From NCBI GenBank assembly GCA_963580285.1, contig OY757015.1, positions 133,432,029 to 133,496,028 on the forward strand: a stretch of DNA of 64,000 nucleotides, written 5' to 3'. This document shows, piece after piece, positions 21,973 to 33,340 of the stretch. The notes under the pieces were generated by a model. The model was given only the letters and a program-made list of their open reading frames with translations, was not told where the DNA came from and made no database searches. How positions within the stretch are numbered: the first letter of the stretch is position 1; each line of letters begins with the position of its first letter. The DNA is from Lucinisca nassula. Taxonomy: Eukaryota; Mollusca; Bivalvia; Lucinida; Lucinidae. Both the position numbers and the translations under genes were made by a program.

Positions 21973-23499
21973 TTAGCTCACCAGAGCCGAAGCTTATGGG
22001 ATAGGCAGTTGTCTGTCATCGTCTGACATCAACACTTTTAAATGACAACTCCTCTGAAGCCACTGGGCTGATTCAGCCCAAACTTAATCTGAAGCATCCT
22101 TGGGCTTGGGGATCGAAAGTTTGTGTTTTTTTTTATGAAAATGGGCTCATTAGTTTGGTTGCTGTGGCAACTTGGAGTTTCCATGGGGAAAATAGAAAAA
22201 TGGCATGTACTGCCAAGCCTTTGACAAAAAATTTATAGAAATGTTCCTTGAGTAAATTTCTTTCAGCCATATACTTTTACGCCAACCTGGGGGTCCCCCA
22301 GGTTGTGCCGATACCATGTCCCATCCCCTCCATTACATAAAAGGCCATGTATCTTGGAAACCATTCAGATCCCCACCCCCTAAAACATATATATTCTTGT
22401 TCTTTGTGATAAGACACACTCAATGACACCAACCTGGGGATCCCCTGGTTGTGCTGGGGCCATGCCCCACCCCCTCCACTTAGTTAATCCAATATCTCAG
22501 AAACCGTTCAAATCCACACCCCTAAACCATATATATTCTTGTTCCTTATAAGACGCATTCAGTGATACCAACCTAGGGGTCTCCCAGGGTGTGCCTGAGT
22601 GCCATGTCCCGACCCTCCACTTCAAAAAAGGCGAAATATCTGAGAAACTGTTCAGGTTACCCCAACCCTAAACCACATTAAATTTTTTGCTTATGAAAAG
22701 ACGCATTCAGTGAGACCAACATGTGGGCCCAGAGGGTGTTCCGGGTTCGCCGGCCCACCCCTCCACTTCATAAAAAGCCATATATTTCAGAAACCACAAA
22801 GATCCCCGCACCTAAACCATATATATCCTTATTCCTTATGGTAAGACTCATTCAGTCCCACCAAACTGAGGGTTTCTTTGTGCTGCAGCAATGTGCTGGG
22901 GGCATGCCCCGCCCCTCCACTTCATAAAATGCCATATATCATAGAAGCCATTCAGATCCCAGACCCATAATCATATGCATTCTTATTCCTTATAATTAGA
23001 CATATTAAATCACACCAACTTGTGGGGTCCTCTCCCCACCATTTCACAAAAGGGCCTCATATCTCAAAAACTGTTCAAATCCCCACCCTTAAACCATATA
23101 TATTCTTGGTCCTTACGATAAGACACATTCAGAGACAACACAATCTAGAGCTTTTCTGGTGTCCAGCGGGGCCATGCCCCAACCCCTCCGATGCCGAAAA
23201 GGCCTTGTATCTCAAGAATCATACAGATCCCCACCCTTAATCCATATATATTCTTGTTCCTTTTGATATGGTGCATTCAGTGATACCAACCATGGCTTCA
23301 TTTGGTCCATGCCCCATCCCCGCCACTTCATAAAATAACAAATATTTCAGATACAGTTTTGACATGGGTGCTGTTGGGTATGGGGGTATGTTTGGGAGAC
23401 TTTAAAATCGGTATATTAAAATCATATGTTAAAATATATTGCTGCCAGTGGACAGTGCCCACCTGAGATCTGGTGAGCAAAGAGGCCTATGGACCCTTG
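21973..23499 (+). mobile_element. Helitron-like element (TTAGCTCAC family) with ~125-bp tandem units
   Basis: Starts TTAGCTCACCAGAGCCGAAG. About eight diverged units each carry CAAACCATATATATTCTTGT-like text, ACGCATTCAGTGATACCAAC and CATGCCCCACCCC. The 3' end is the degraded GGCCTATGGACCCTTG, immediately followed by the next element at 23500. Confidence 0.65.
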
Positions 23500-25857
23500 T
23501 TAGGGCCCCGCACTGAAAGTGTGGGTGCCCTATAGTAATCACTCTGTCCATCCGTCTGTCTGTCTGTCTGTCCGTCTGTCCGTCCACAATTTTTTTTATC
23601 CTCCATAACTTTCTTATTTCCAGGATGGATTTAAATATTACTTGGCAGAAATGTTAACCATAATGTGATGGAGTGTTGCGCGCAAGACTCAGGTCCGTAC
23701 CTCAAAGGTCAAGGTCATACTTAGAGGTTAAAGGTCAAAAAAGGGTCTTTCCTGTGTCCAATTAATAACTTTGTTATTATTATTAGCTCACCTGAGCCGA
23801 AGGCTCATTGGTGAGCTGATAGTATGGCCAGGCAAAAATTCTGTGTGTGTGTTCACATTTTCAAACGTCTTCTCCTCCGGAACCGCTGGGTTGATTGTAG
23901 TCAAATTTCATGTGGAGGCTCCATGGGGTGGGGGAACGAAAGTTTGCATTTTTGGTCTAGGTCACATGACCAAGATGGCCGCCATGCCCATATATGGTAA
24001 AAACCCTTCGAAAATCTTCTCCTCCGGAACCACTGGGCCGATTTGCATGAAACTTGGCATGTAGCACCTGGGACATGGGCCCATCATAAATTGCATAAAT
24101 GGTGTCCCTGGGATGACCTTGACCTATTTTACGCCAAGGTTAAATTTGGTAACATGGGCATTTGTATGGGAAAAAGTAGAAATGTCTGATATCTTGCAAA
24201 CTGTTACAAATAATGCCACTAAACCATATATATTCTTATTCCTTATGATGAGGCGCATTTAGTGACGTGGATTTTGGAACCCTGGGCCCCCCGGGGGGGC
24301 ATGCCCCACCCCCTTTTTGGCACAAAATGCTTAATATCTCCAAAACAGCTAAGATCCCGACCCATAAACCATATATATTCTTGTTCCTTATGATAAGGCG
24401 CATTCAGTGACATGGACCTTTGGGTACCGGGGTTCCCGGGGGGGGGGGGGGGGGGGGGGGGGGAGCGGGCATGCCCCACCCCTATTTTGCACAAAATGCT
24501 TAATATCTCGGAAACGGTTAAGATCCCGACCCATAAACCATATATACTCTTGTTCCTTATGATGAGGCCCATTCAGTGACATGGACTTTTGGACCATGGG
24601 GTACCAGGGGTCCGGGGTGGGGGGGGGGGCATGCCCCACCCCTTTTTTTTGCACAAAATGCTTAATATCTCGGAAACGGTTAAGATCTCTATCCATGAAC
24701 CATATATATTCTTGTTCCTGATCATAAGGCGCATTAAGTGACATGAACCTTTGGACCCGGGGGTCCCAGGGGGGCATGCCCCACCCCTTTTTTGCATTAA
24801 ATGCTTAATATCTCGGAAACGGTTAAGATCCCCACCCATAAACCATATATACTCTTGTTCTTTATGATGAGGCGCATTCAGTGACATGGACCTTTGGACC
24901 CTGGGGTACCAGGGGTCCGGGGGGGGGGGGGGGGGGGCATGCCCCTTCCCCTTTTTTGCTCAAAATGCTTAATATCTCGGAAAAGGTTAAGATCCCCACC
25001 CACAAACCATATATATTCTTGTTCCTTATGATAAGGCGCATTCAGTGACATGGACCTTTGGACCCGGGGGGGTCCCCTGGGTGAGGGAGGGGGGCATGCC
25101 TAACCCCCTTTTTTCCACAAAATGCTTAATATCTCGGAAACGGTTAAGATCCCCACCCATAAACCATATATATTCTTGTCGCATTCAGTGTAATGGACCG
25201 TTGGACCTACGGTTCCAGTGGGGGGGGGGGGGGGTGGGGGGGGGCTGGGGGCCAACTCCCTTTATTGCATTGAATGCTTAATATCTCGGAAACAGTTGAG
25301 ATCCCCACCCAGTTACACAGACCTTCGGTCCCTCTTGGCCAAAGATCACATATTAAAGTCTTTGAGGACTTCCTCAGAAAAGTCAGGTGAGCGATTCAGG
25401 ACCAATGGTCCTCTGGTTCCTGGATGGCAGAAATGTTAACCATAATGTGATGGAGTGTTGCGTGCAAGACTCAGGTCCGTACCTCAAAGGTCAAGGTCAT
25501 ACTTAGAGGTTAAAGGTCAAAAAAGGGTCTTTCCTGTGTCCAATTAATAACTTTGTTATTATTCCTGGATGGATTTAAATATTACTTGGCAGAAATGTTA
25601 ACCATAATGTGGCCCCGCACTGAAAGTGTGGGTGCCCTATAGTAATCACTGTCCGTCCGTCTGTCTGTCTGTCTGTCCATCTGTCCGTCCACAAATTTTT
25701 TTATCCTCCATAACTTTCTTATTAGGGCCCCGCACTGAAAGTGTGGGTGCCCTATAGTAATCACTCTGTCCGTCCGTCCGTCTGTCCGTCTACAAATTTT
25801 TTCCTACTCCTCTGATAGCGCTGCCGGGGCCCTAGTCAGTTTCACTGACAGCTCTAG
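23500..25857 (+). mobile_element. Helitron-like element (GGCCCCGCACTG family), interrupted
   Basis: Starts TTAGGGCCCCGCACTGAAAG, then a (GTCTGTCC)n tract and units with GGTCAAGGTCATACTTAGAG. It is interrupted by the element at 23780-25416. Two more heads of the same family follow at 25612 and 25723. The 3' end has a perfect hairpin GTCAGT-TTC-ACTGAC (25835-25849) eight bases before the end at CTAG (25854-25857), followed by TTT. Confidence 0.75.
23780..25416 (+). mobile_element. Helitron-like element (TTAGCTCAC family), complete, with poly-G unit array
   Basis: Inserted in the previous element between TTGTTATTA and TTCCTGG; the empty site survives in the neighbouring unit at about 25554-25567. 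It begins TTATTAGCTCACCTGAGCC and ends with hairpin GGACC-AAT-GGTCC (25400-25412) and CTGG (25413-25416). The centre has about eight units of 130-165 bp with AATGCTTAATATCTCGGAAA and ATAAACCATATATATTCTTG. Most contain a G-run of variable length before CATGCCCCACCCC. Poly-Pro frames on the minus strand are by-products. Confidence 0.8.
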
Positions 25858-25861
25858 TTTT

Positions 25862-26035
25862 TGTTTTGGTTTTATGGCCCTTTCAAGATTTTCACTTATT
25901 TTGAGCTGGTTGTTAATCAGAGGTGGGCAAAAACCAGAGTTCCCTGATAAAAACCACATGACCGTCCCTTGCAGAACCTCCTAATGATTAACAGTTGGTG
26001 CTTTTACCCACTAGGCCATGAAGTCTATTTGTTGG
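25862..26035 (-). mobile_element. tRNA-derived SINE (CCAAAACC-tailed family), decayed
   Basis: Reads TTTTATGGCCCTTTCAAGAT, AATCAGAGGTGGGCAAAAAC and CCCACTAGGCCATGAAG, matching the minus-strand layout of 50274-50518 with many substitutions. Confidence 0.7.
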
Positions 26036-26122
26036 GGGACATACGTCTGGTCATACTTGATGGTCATAAAGCATTGATTCTACCTACACTGATATTCTGG
26101 GATGTCTTAGAAGCTAGACTAA

Positions 26123-27242
26123 TTATACCCCCGGCATATGAAGTATGCTATGGGGGTATATAGTTTTAGCCTGTCATTCGACCATTTGTCTGTCCATCCA
26201 TCCATGTGTCAGTCTGTCCTTCCGGTAACATTTTGGTTAAAGTTTTTGTTTTGTTTCAGTTGCGGTTTTACATCCCAATCAACACTATTAAGGTAATTTT
26301 GGAGACATTGCTTCCAATTTTGTGGGACTTTTACCCGACATTCAGAGATGAAGACATCTCAAGCCCTACCACCCATAAAAACCGTTAGGGTTTAAGGAGC
26401 CGTCCGACTCGCATCACTTTTCCTGGGCAGACTTAGACCTAAGATGTTTACCAGTATTCAAGTTTGGTCAGTTTCAGCTCTGCGCAGAAGCACCGTGCAG
26501 CCCAATCTATTTCTCCAGGTCCTGATGGGGGTTGTGGGTGGGGGGGGGGGGGGGTGCTTGGTTAAAGTTTTGAGTCAAAGTTTCTAAGAGATTTTATCTT
26601 CTGAACCCTTTGATAGATATAGTTGATACTTACATTGAAGTTAAATACTGGTCTCAAAATTTCATTGATGCATGTCCCACCCCCACAGTGACCTTGAGGT
26701 CAAGGTCACAGACTCAGAAATTTTACATTTGATTAAAGTTTTAAGACAAAGTTTAAAGATGCGTGTATGTGCTAAAATCTAAGACAAACTCAGTTGATAC
26801 TTGCACCAATGTTGCATACCAGTCCAAAGATTTTGTGATGTATGTCCCTTCCCCCAGCCATGGTGACCTTGACCTCAAGGTCACAGACTTAGAAATTTTA
26901 CATTTGGTTAAAGTTTTATGACAAAGTTTATACATGTAGATGCCTGTATTTTCTAAACTCGAAGACAAATTCCATTGATAATTGCATCGATGTTGCATAC
27001 CAGTCCAAAGATTTCATTGATGTATACCCCACCCTGCTGCTTCAGTAACATGGATGCCCCCACCCTTCAGTAACTTTGATGCCCTCACTCCATTGGTCCA
27101 TTTAGAAATTTTATGTTTGGTTTAGCTTTTACAAGCACATTTGTAGGTTCTTATAGCTTCATGACTTCTTCATTCATATTACATGAAGCTTGAAAGATAT
27201 ATCAAAGGGTGGCGCTGACCGGGGGTATGCGTGACTCTCTAG
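26123..27242 (+). mobile_element. Helitron-like element (TTATACCCCC family) carrying a SINE
   Basis: Starts TTATACCCCCGGCATATGAA and ends CTCTCTAG at 27242, followed by TTTTT. Tandem units contain CACTGAAG-like and GACCTTGAGGTCAAGGTCAC blocks. A SINE (26240-26530) plus G-run sits after the microsatellite head. Confidence 0.7.
26240..26530 (-). mobile_element. SINE family A
   Basis: Contains TTTACATCCCAATCAACACT, GTGGGACTTTTACCCGACAT and CAGCTCTGCGCAGAAGCACC. Diverged; followed by a G-run of about 14. Confidence 0.7.
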
Positions 27243-27300
27243 TTTTTAAGCACTTCATATTTTCCAAACCATTTGATGGATTGGGTTCATATTTGGAATG

Positions 27301-27596
27301 TGTTTGTTTGAATTGAGGCTTAACATCCATGTCAACACTTATTTAGGTCAATTTGGAGACATTGCTTCCAATTTTTTGGACCTTTACCTGGCATTGAGAT
27401 GAAATGACATCTCAAGCCCTGCCACCCAATGAAACCAAAAGGCTTATTTGCATTGGACAGTCTGACTCATTCCACTTTACCTTGGCAGGCTTAGTCCTTC
27501 GAAGCGGTTTACCAGTACTCATGTGTGGTCAGTTTCAGCTCTGCGTGGAAGCACCATGCAGCCCAATTTATTTCTCCAAGCCCCGATGTGCTTGTC
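27301..27596 (-). mobile_element. SINE family A with perfect target duplication
   Basis: CATATTTGGAATG lies at both ends (27288-27300 and 27597-27609). The body runs from TGTTTGTTTGAATTGAGGCT to TTCTCCAAGCCCCGATG. Confidence 0.85.
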
Positions 27597-27744
27597 CATA
27601 TTTGGAATGATCATAATTATTTTTATAAAGTTTTATCAGCAATACACCCCACCACCACACAAACACCTATGCCAATGACCTCAAAGACACTATTCCAGGC
27701 GAGATATGCTGTCTGATGACAACTGTTGTTACATGACTTTTTTG

Positions 27745-27797
27745 GGGTGAGGTGAGCCCCTAGATGGGGGCATCTGTGTCGTATTTACACATTTCTA
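27745..27797 (+). mobile_element. Solo 3' end of a Helitron-like element
   Basis: Resembles the end of 33626-34443: ATGGGGGCATCTGTGTC, a weak hairpin GTGT...ACAC, then ATTTCTAG (27790-27797) and TTC. Confidence 0.5.
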
Positions 27798-28193
27798 GTT
27801 CTGTCAGTGCTGTTCAAACCCAGATGAAGTGTGCGCCCACCACTCTTCTCAAGTTTGTACATGTTAGTTCTGCTGATGGTATGCCTAGAAATAACCTTAT
27901 GATTTATGATTTAGTACTAAGCTGCAATAATACCAGCATTGTTACACAAAGTTTGAACAAAAATACAAGTCCCCATTAGAAATTATTGCATCCTTCACTG
28001 TTCAACAAAGTTCTGTAAGCGGTATGGTAGCTCATGAAACAGGATTAGTTATTTTGTTAAAAAGAATATGCTTATTATTGAGTAAATATTATAGCCGGCT
28101 GTCAGCAGACTTTTAGGTCTGGTGACAGCCGGCTGTCACTAGACCTAAAAGTCTGGTGCCAGCCGGCTGTCAGCAGACACTTCCTAGAGATTA

Positions 28194-28714
28194 ATACGGT
28201 ACTTTAATTATTACCTGTCAGTTACAGCTGTCCACTGTCGACGTTAAGGCGGACCAAACATGAGCAGCTTTAAGCAAAAAATTGTCTACGAGCATGTGCT
28301 CACAGTGAGGACTCAGATCAGCCACTCAGAAAGTCTTTTTTGTCTAAGAAAAGAAGCTTTGCCTCTGGTGGTGGTAGTGTGTGTGTGTGTATGTAGTTGG
28401 AGGGGGTGGGATGGGGGGAAGGGAATCCATATAGTCTATTGCAAACTGTAATCAGACTCTGTTGTTTGTACATGTATATGTTTGAAGACACATTTTTGCT
28501 TGTCCTAGCCCAATTGTGTTTGTAACTTCCTCATCAAACAATGTGGACATAATCTTAAATTAGCAAACACCAACACATGTTTTCAAATAGCCTTAGGACA
28601 ATCAGAGACTAATTACCTTAATATATTACATCTCTGTCAATATCAGAATAGTGGTGCCTTGGAATCAATTTTGTTTCAGAACTTCGTTTATCATTCTGTT
28701 ATTCATGCAACTTG
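28194..28714. other. Non-coding stretch
   Basis: Contains a short GT repeat near 28376, a G-rich patch near 28400-28425 and a half palindrome AGGACTCAGATCAGCC near 28310. No gene. Confidence 0.35.
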
Positions 28715-29005
28715 CTTTTGTTTGTTTGATTTGAGGTTTAACGTCTCCATCCACTGTATAGGTCATTTTGGAGACGTTGCTTCCAGTTTTATTGGACATT
28801 TACGTGACATTGAGATGAAATGACATCTCAAGCCCTGTCACCCAATGAAACCAAAAGGGTTTATAAGCATGGACCGTCCAACTCTCTGCGCTTTGCCTGG
28901 GCAGTCTTAAGGATCTAAGCCATTTACCAGTACTTGTGTGCGGGTCAGTTTCAGCTCTTCCTGGATGCATCATGCAGCCCATTTATTTCTTCAAGCTGGG
29001 TGGGG
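28715..29005 (-). mobile_element. SINE family A with 13-bp target duplication
   Basis: TTCATGCAACTTG flanks both sides (28702-28714, 29006-29018). Complete copy from CTTTTGTTTGTTTGATTTGA to TATTTCTTCAAGCTGGGTGG. Confidence 0.9.
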
Positions 29006-29018
29006 TTCATGCAACTTG

Positions 29019-29667
29019 AGTAATCACTCAGAGCTAGTAGTTGAAACACTGTTACTAGAGGGATGAGGGGGTGTTTGTTGTAGGGATGTACACATGCAGG
29101 GCCTGACAAATCCAAGTTTCAACCACTTGCCTAGCTGTCCACAGCATCTTGAAAACGGTTTGAAATTACAATGTTCCCTATATATTCTATACATTCTTTT
29201 GGGCAAGTGAAATAAAAATTACTTGCCTAGCCAAAATTTGGACTTGTCCCGAGCAGCTAGGCAATGGATTCGCTAGGCTCTGCATGCGTGGAATGGTCAG
29301 AGTCAGCTTCATAAGCCAAGGATATCGAGTCCACTACATTCCTTACACAAGAAACATAGTGGACCTGGTACCCTAGGCTTGTGAAGATGAGTGAGTATAC
29401 AAGACATTTTAGATATTTGGCCAAGTTGGGTATACTACTGGTAGAAAATCATTTGAGTGCAAAAAAAAACCTACACTAAGTTAAAGGCTCTTATGACCAG
29501 CAAAGACATGTGCAGGCTGATCTGGATCATTCATGGTTGCATATATCTTATTATAAATTTTGACATATGCTGGCTTTTTTGCCCACATTGAGGTAATAGA
29601 AATTACAACCTACAACGTTCCCCTGGAAAAAAGAAAGTTATAAATAATTAAAACCACTATTTTTCAG
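29019..29667. other. DCLK intron before exon b
   Basis: No repeat family or exon recognised apart from a short GTGCAGGCTGATCTGGATCA palindrome half near 29510. Confidence 0.35.
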
Positions 29668-29790
29668 AGGTGAAGCTAGTCAATCCATACAGACCCCGAT
29701 CTGTTGATCCACGGGTGACGCTGCGGTCTGCCAAAGCTGGTAGAAGGTCGACAACATCTAGTGCTACTGGGGACAGGTCAAGTCGAAATG
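29668..29790 (+). CDS. DCLK: DCLK exon b: Ser/Arg-rich linker
   Basis: Acceptor TTTTTCAG ends at 29667, donor GTAAGA starts at 29791; 123 nt, phase 1 in and phase 1 out. Joined to exon a it reads EVKLVNPYRPRSVDPRVTL and on to RSAKAGRRSTTSSATG. This is basic and Ser-rich like the linker between DCX2 and kinase in DCLK proteins, which is a target for phosphorylation and proteolysis. The linker is poorly conserved in sequence, so the assignment rests on phase, splice sites, composition and position. Confidence 0.75.
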
Positions 29791-30323
29791 GTAAGATCAT
29801 ATTACTGAGCCCCAAAAAGCAAAAGTGTCTCCATGGACATGTTTGCATAGCAAAGACTCTGATTAGACTGCACTGTCTGATCAAAGTCTTTGTTGGACAC
29901 TTCATGAACAGCTTGTAGCCCATGATCAGTGCCTAGATTTGAGTTGTTGAGTAATAAATCACAGTTTGGACATAAGTTGCAAACTGTATGTCGTGCAAAT
30001 CACAAGTGTGTAGCACTAGTTAGTTCTCTACTAACAACTGACTGACAAACTGTTTTATTGCTCAACAATTCACAGGGGGCTACTCATGTCAGGCTCTCCT
30101 TTCCTGTGATTTATTGCAGACTGTGATATATTGCAGGATAAATCACAGTTTCTTTGCATTGCCTAAATAGGCGGTCTGTGTTAGAATTAGACATAACCAC
30201 AATGTGCCTTGTAGATTATGGCTATAACCATTAAATAATACAAGTCTCGTCAAGCAAAAAAGGGTCTTTGAGCATATTTGCCCAGTTTTGTTTAACAGTC
30301 TTCTCTGTACACTTACGACACTA
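29791..30323. other. DCLK intron sequence
   Basis: Holds an imperfect palindrome GCAAAGACTCTGATTAGACT / CAAAGTCTTTG near 29848-29893. No exon seen. Confidence 0.35.
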
Positions 30324-30410
30324 CAGTAAAATTCTTACATTAAGACCATCTTTGTGAATGTTCAAAAGTGGTCTTAAATACCACTTTTGAACAACCCCAA
30401 CGGTGGTTGA

Positions 30411-30632
30411 ACGGGCCTCCGTGGCCTAGTGGTTAAGAGCGCTGACTCTTGATAATTAGGTCTCTCACCGCTGCGGTTCGAGCCTCACTCGGGTCACATG
30501 TGAGACGCCAAGTTCTGCAACGGAAGGTCAGGTGGTTTTTCTCTGGGTACTCCCGTTTTCGCCCACCTCTGATTAACGATCAGCTCGATATGAGTGAAAT
30601 AATCTTGAAAGGGCTGTAAAACCAAAACCAAA
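30411..30632 (+). mobile_element. tRNA-derived SINE (CCAAAACC-tailed family)
   Basis: Head GGCCTCCGTGGCCTAGTGGT with B box GGTTCGAGCC; tail GGCTGTAAAACCAAAACC. Target duplication CCAACGGTGGTTGA at 30397-30410 and 30633-30646. Same family as 50274-50518 and 25862-26035. Confidence 0.9.
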
Positions 30633-30709
30633 CCAACGGTGGTTGATTACTTACTAGAAGTGACTTGGAGTTGAAAAAACAAAGAAAGAATGACTGAACT
30701 TTTTAGGTA

Positions 30710-32197
30710 CGAGGGCTGATTAATATGTAACAGTTGAGCCTCTTATGGATGGAGGTACGCAGAGTTGTTCTTTTAAAATCCTACTATTCTCTCATTATGT
30801 AGGGCCGTGTACCCAAGGACTGGTTTCATTTATTCAGTTTATTTCGACGAGGTAGCACTCTAAAGTAAACAAAATGGACAAAATCGGTGAAAGAGCAGTG
30901 ATCCAATATTTGCATAAAAAGGTTTAACACCTAAGGATATCCATAATGATATGGTAACAATACTAAGCAAAGATACCCCTTCATATGCTACAGTCGGCCC
31001 CCGCTCATAGGGGCCTGAAGAAATATATGGGCTGCATGATGCTTCCACGCAGAGCTGAATCCGGCCCGCACACTAGTACTGGTAAACCGCTTAGAGGATC
31101 TATCCCTGTCCAGGAACAGCGGTGCGAGGCGGACCGTCCATGCGAATAAACCCTATTGGTTTCATTGGGCGACAGGGCTTGAGATGTCATTTCATCTCAA
31201 TGTCGGGTAAAAGTCCCACAAAATTGGAAGCAACTTCTCCAAAATGACCTTTACAGTGTTGACGGGGACGTTAAACCTCAAATCAAACAAAACAAATCAT
31301 ATGCTACAGTGAAAAGGTGGGTGGCGGAATTTAAGCACGACAGACAGAGTCTTGAGGATCACCCCGTCCTAGAAGGCCTGTCGATGTTTCAACCCCAGAA
31401 ATAGTCTGTAGAGTTGGCATTTCACAGGAAAGAGTACATTCCATTCTGACAGAGGATCTTGCAATGAGAAAGCTTTCGGCCCCATGGGTACCAAGACATC
31501 TTGATCAGAAGCAGACCAGGTGCACATTATTGCATGCTAATCTTAACCTTTTTGAGGAAGATCCTGCCAACTTTCTTCAGAGATTTGTCACATGGGTCTA
31601 TCATTTTACCCCAGAGACCAGACAACAATCGAAACATGGCTCACAGAAGGCACAGACTGTTCCATCAGCTGGGTAGGTTATGGTCTCGGTTTTCTGGAAT
31701 GCAGATGGTATTCTGCTGATAGATTATCTCCAAAAGGGACAAACAACCAATGGCACATACACATATACTATGCTTCACTTCTGACAGAGTTATGGGAAAA
31801 TATTAAACTTAAGCGCCGCAGAAAGCTCACTAAAGGTGTGCTGTTCCATTAGGACAATGCACCTGTTCACAAGTCTGTCATTGCTATGTCTGCCATTCAA
31901 GATTGTGGCTTTAAATTGATTGAGCATCCGCCTTATTCACCTTAACTTGGTCCATCAGACTCATCTATACGCTATTTCAGGCACCCTTTTTCAGTCCAAT
32001 GATGACGTCATATATGCAGTGGTTGACTTTCTGAACAGCCAAGAAAAGGAGTTCTATAAAACTGTCATTGAGGTCCTCAAACACCGCTGGCAAAAGTATA
32101 TAGATACTGAGTGGGATTATGTTGAAAAATAATACAATATGTCCGACAAAATTCAAATCCTTCAATGGGAGGCTCACAACAAATCAATCAGTCCTTG
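30710..32197 (+). pseudogene. Mariner transposon with broken transposase
   Basis: TIRs (CGAGGGCTGATTAATATG at left and its diverged complement ATCAGTCCTTG-type end at right, both including GAGCCTC) lie inside TA dinucleotides (30708-30709 and 32198-32199). The frame from ATG 30874 starts MDKIGERAVIQYLHKKG (helix-turn-helix region). Later pieces include HFTPETRQQSK, FH-stop-DNAPVHKS (second catalytic Asp) and EHPPYSP-stop-LGPSD (third acidic position lost). Stops, frameshifts and a SINE at 30995 make it dead. The catalytic layout follows the mariner DD34D class. Confidence 0.85.
30995..31296 (+). mobile_element. SINE family A inside the mariner
   Basis: Flanked by TCATATGCTACAGT (30981-30994 and 31297-31310). 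Full copy from GGCCCCCGCTCATAGGGGC to TTAAACCTCAAATCAAAC. Confidence 0.9.
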
Positions 32198-32404
32198 TAT
32201 GTTTAAACAGTGTAATTAGTCTTAATTTTAGGAGATCTTAATAGCTTAATTTTTCTGAATACGGATGACCATTGACACAAAGATACTTTGTGCAGTCTGG
32301 GAAGGTTGTACTGGGACCAAGGTTTAGGCTGTCCCAGCATATGATAAAATACATCGTTTTGTTTGTTGAAGCTGTGTGTTCTGAGCTTCTTTATCTTGTT
32401 ACAG

Positions 32405-32484
32405 AAACAGTAAATGGAACAGAGAGCCCTGAAGGATCTCCCGTCCCACCAAAATCCCCTAAAAGATCAAAACCTGTCAGTGCA
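32405..32484 (+). CDS. DCLK: DCLK exon c: Pro/Ser linker
   Basis: Acceptor TCTTGTTACAG ends at 32404, donor GTAAGT at 32485; 80 nt, enters in phase 1 and leaves in phase 0. It reads ETVNGTESPEGSPVPPKSPK followed by RSKPVSA. Vertebrate DCLK linkers contain a VNGT...SP-rich segment at this place, which supports it. Several SP pairs are possible proline-directed phosphorylation sites. Because it leaves in phase 0 it cannot join exon e directly without exon d. Confidence 0.8.
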
Positions 32485-32539
32485 GTAAGTAGCAAATTAC
32501 CCCTCCTCTTTTCATTGGCTTTTGTTTGTGTATGGTAAT

Positions 32540-33130
32540 TTTTCTGTATAATCTATACATTTTAGTGATCCATGTTTAAACAGTGTTGTTCCAAAACCAT
32601 GTAATAATGAACAAAACTATAAAGAGATTTATTTCTTGCACACCAAACAAGGAAATCAGTGATTTTACCTTGGGATAGAAATTTATGTTCTGACCCTGGT
32701 GTTCCGACCCAATATCGTATATTCCCACATGTTTGATAAATGTACTGGTTGAATACGACCTCATATGCTCCGTCGTTAAGGTTGATGTCATGCATGTTAC
32801 ATGACGACACTAAACATTCCTGTAGTGTCATCACAATATGGCGGACGTTGGTAACCGAAGTGACTGCAGCACTAAAAATCCGCGCTAGAAATGGAAGGTA
32901 TGCAAGAAAAAGAATCCTATATGGGTGTGAGGGATGGATAGAAAAGTCCGCCCCTCGGGATCACTATCCGGCATCACTAGGCAAGCCTCGTGATGCCGGA
33001 CAGTGTCCCTCAGGATGGATTTTTCCATCAACCCCTCACACCCATGTAAGATTCTTATAGTATAATCTGTATATTTTTGAGGTTCATTCCAAACCATGTT
33101 ATTATATTTACATTACCAGTGCAGTTATAG
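32540..33130. repeat. Imperfect giant hairpin within a MITE
   Basis: Arms about 70 bp long at 32909-33056: GAATCCTATATGGGTGTGAG pairs with CTCACACCCATGTAAGATTC, and ATCCGGCATCAC with GTGATGCCGGA. The flanks carry AATCTATACATTTT and CCAAACCATGTTATTAT, shared with the MITE at 62129-62348. Confidence 0.65.
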
Positions 33131-33340
33131 AAACCCCTATAGATAACTACTGGGAAGCAATGTTGTTCATACTTCAATGAATACACTGACTCAAGCAACA
33201 TCATTGATGTCCAAAATAAACAATGGTTCTCTTCAGTGTGATTGGATGGCTGCGATGTTATTGGGCCAATGACTCTGTTCTGCTGGCAATAGGAAAACTG
33301 TGTGCCATTGTTTAAATCTTTCATTTTAGCCCATAAACAA

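Larger units (their letters stand above)
21382..28184. mobile_element. 6.8-kb TIR element with 9-bp target duplication
   Basis: TAGAGATTA flanks both sides exactly (21373-21381 and 28185-28193). The termini are inverted copies about 130 bp long starting GGCGAGGTCTGCTGAC on the left and, inverted, GGAAGTGTCTGCTGAC on the right. Both arms contain AGACTTTTAGGTCT and CAGCCGGCTG and are themselves partly palindromic. A 9-bp duplication with a GG start is usual for Mutator-like elements. No transposase frame is seen; the interior is a pile of Helitron-like elements and SINEs, so it is non-autonomous or has been overwritten. Confidence 0.75.
30324..32257. mobile_element. CAGTAAAATTCC MITE split by two insertions
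   Basis: Left part 30324-30410 starts CAGTAAAATTC after TA; right part 32198-32257 ends TAATAGCTTAATTTTTCTG. Comparison with the intact copy at 36216-36486 shows that the mariner entered a TA in the AACTCTCTAAATAAG-like segment and a tRNA-SINE entered near the inner hairpin. Confidence 0.75.

Noticed and set aside
24243..24887. Proline-rich minus-strand frames
   Set aside because: They arise from G-runs and tandem units of the Helitron-like element; no start context, domain or splice support.
23500..25860. CRISPR-like array of regularly spaced repeats
   Set aside because: Units are 120-170 bp, diverged, without unique spacers, in an animal genome; they are tandem units of Helitron-like elements.
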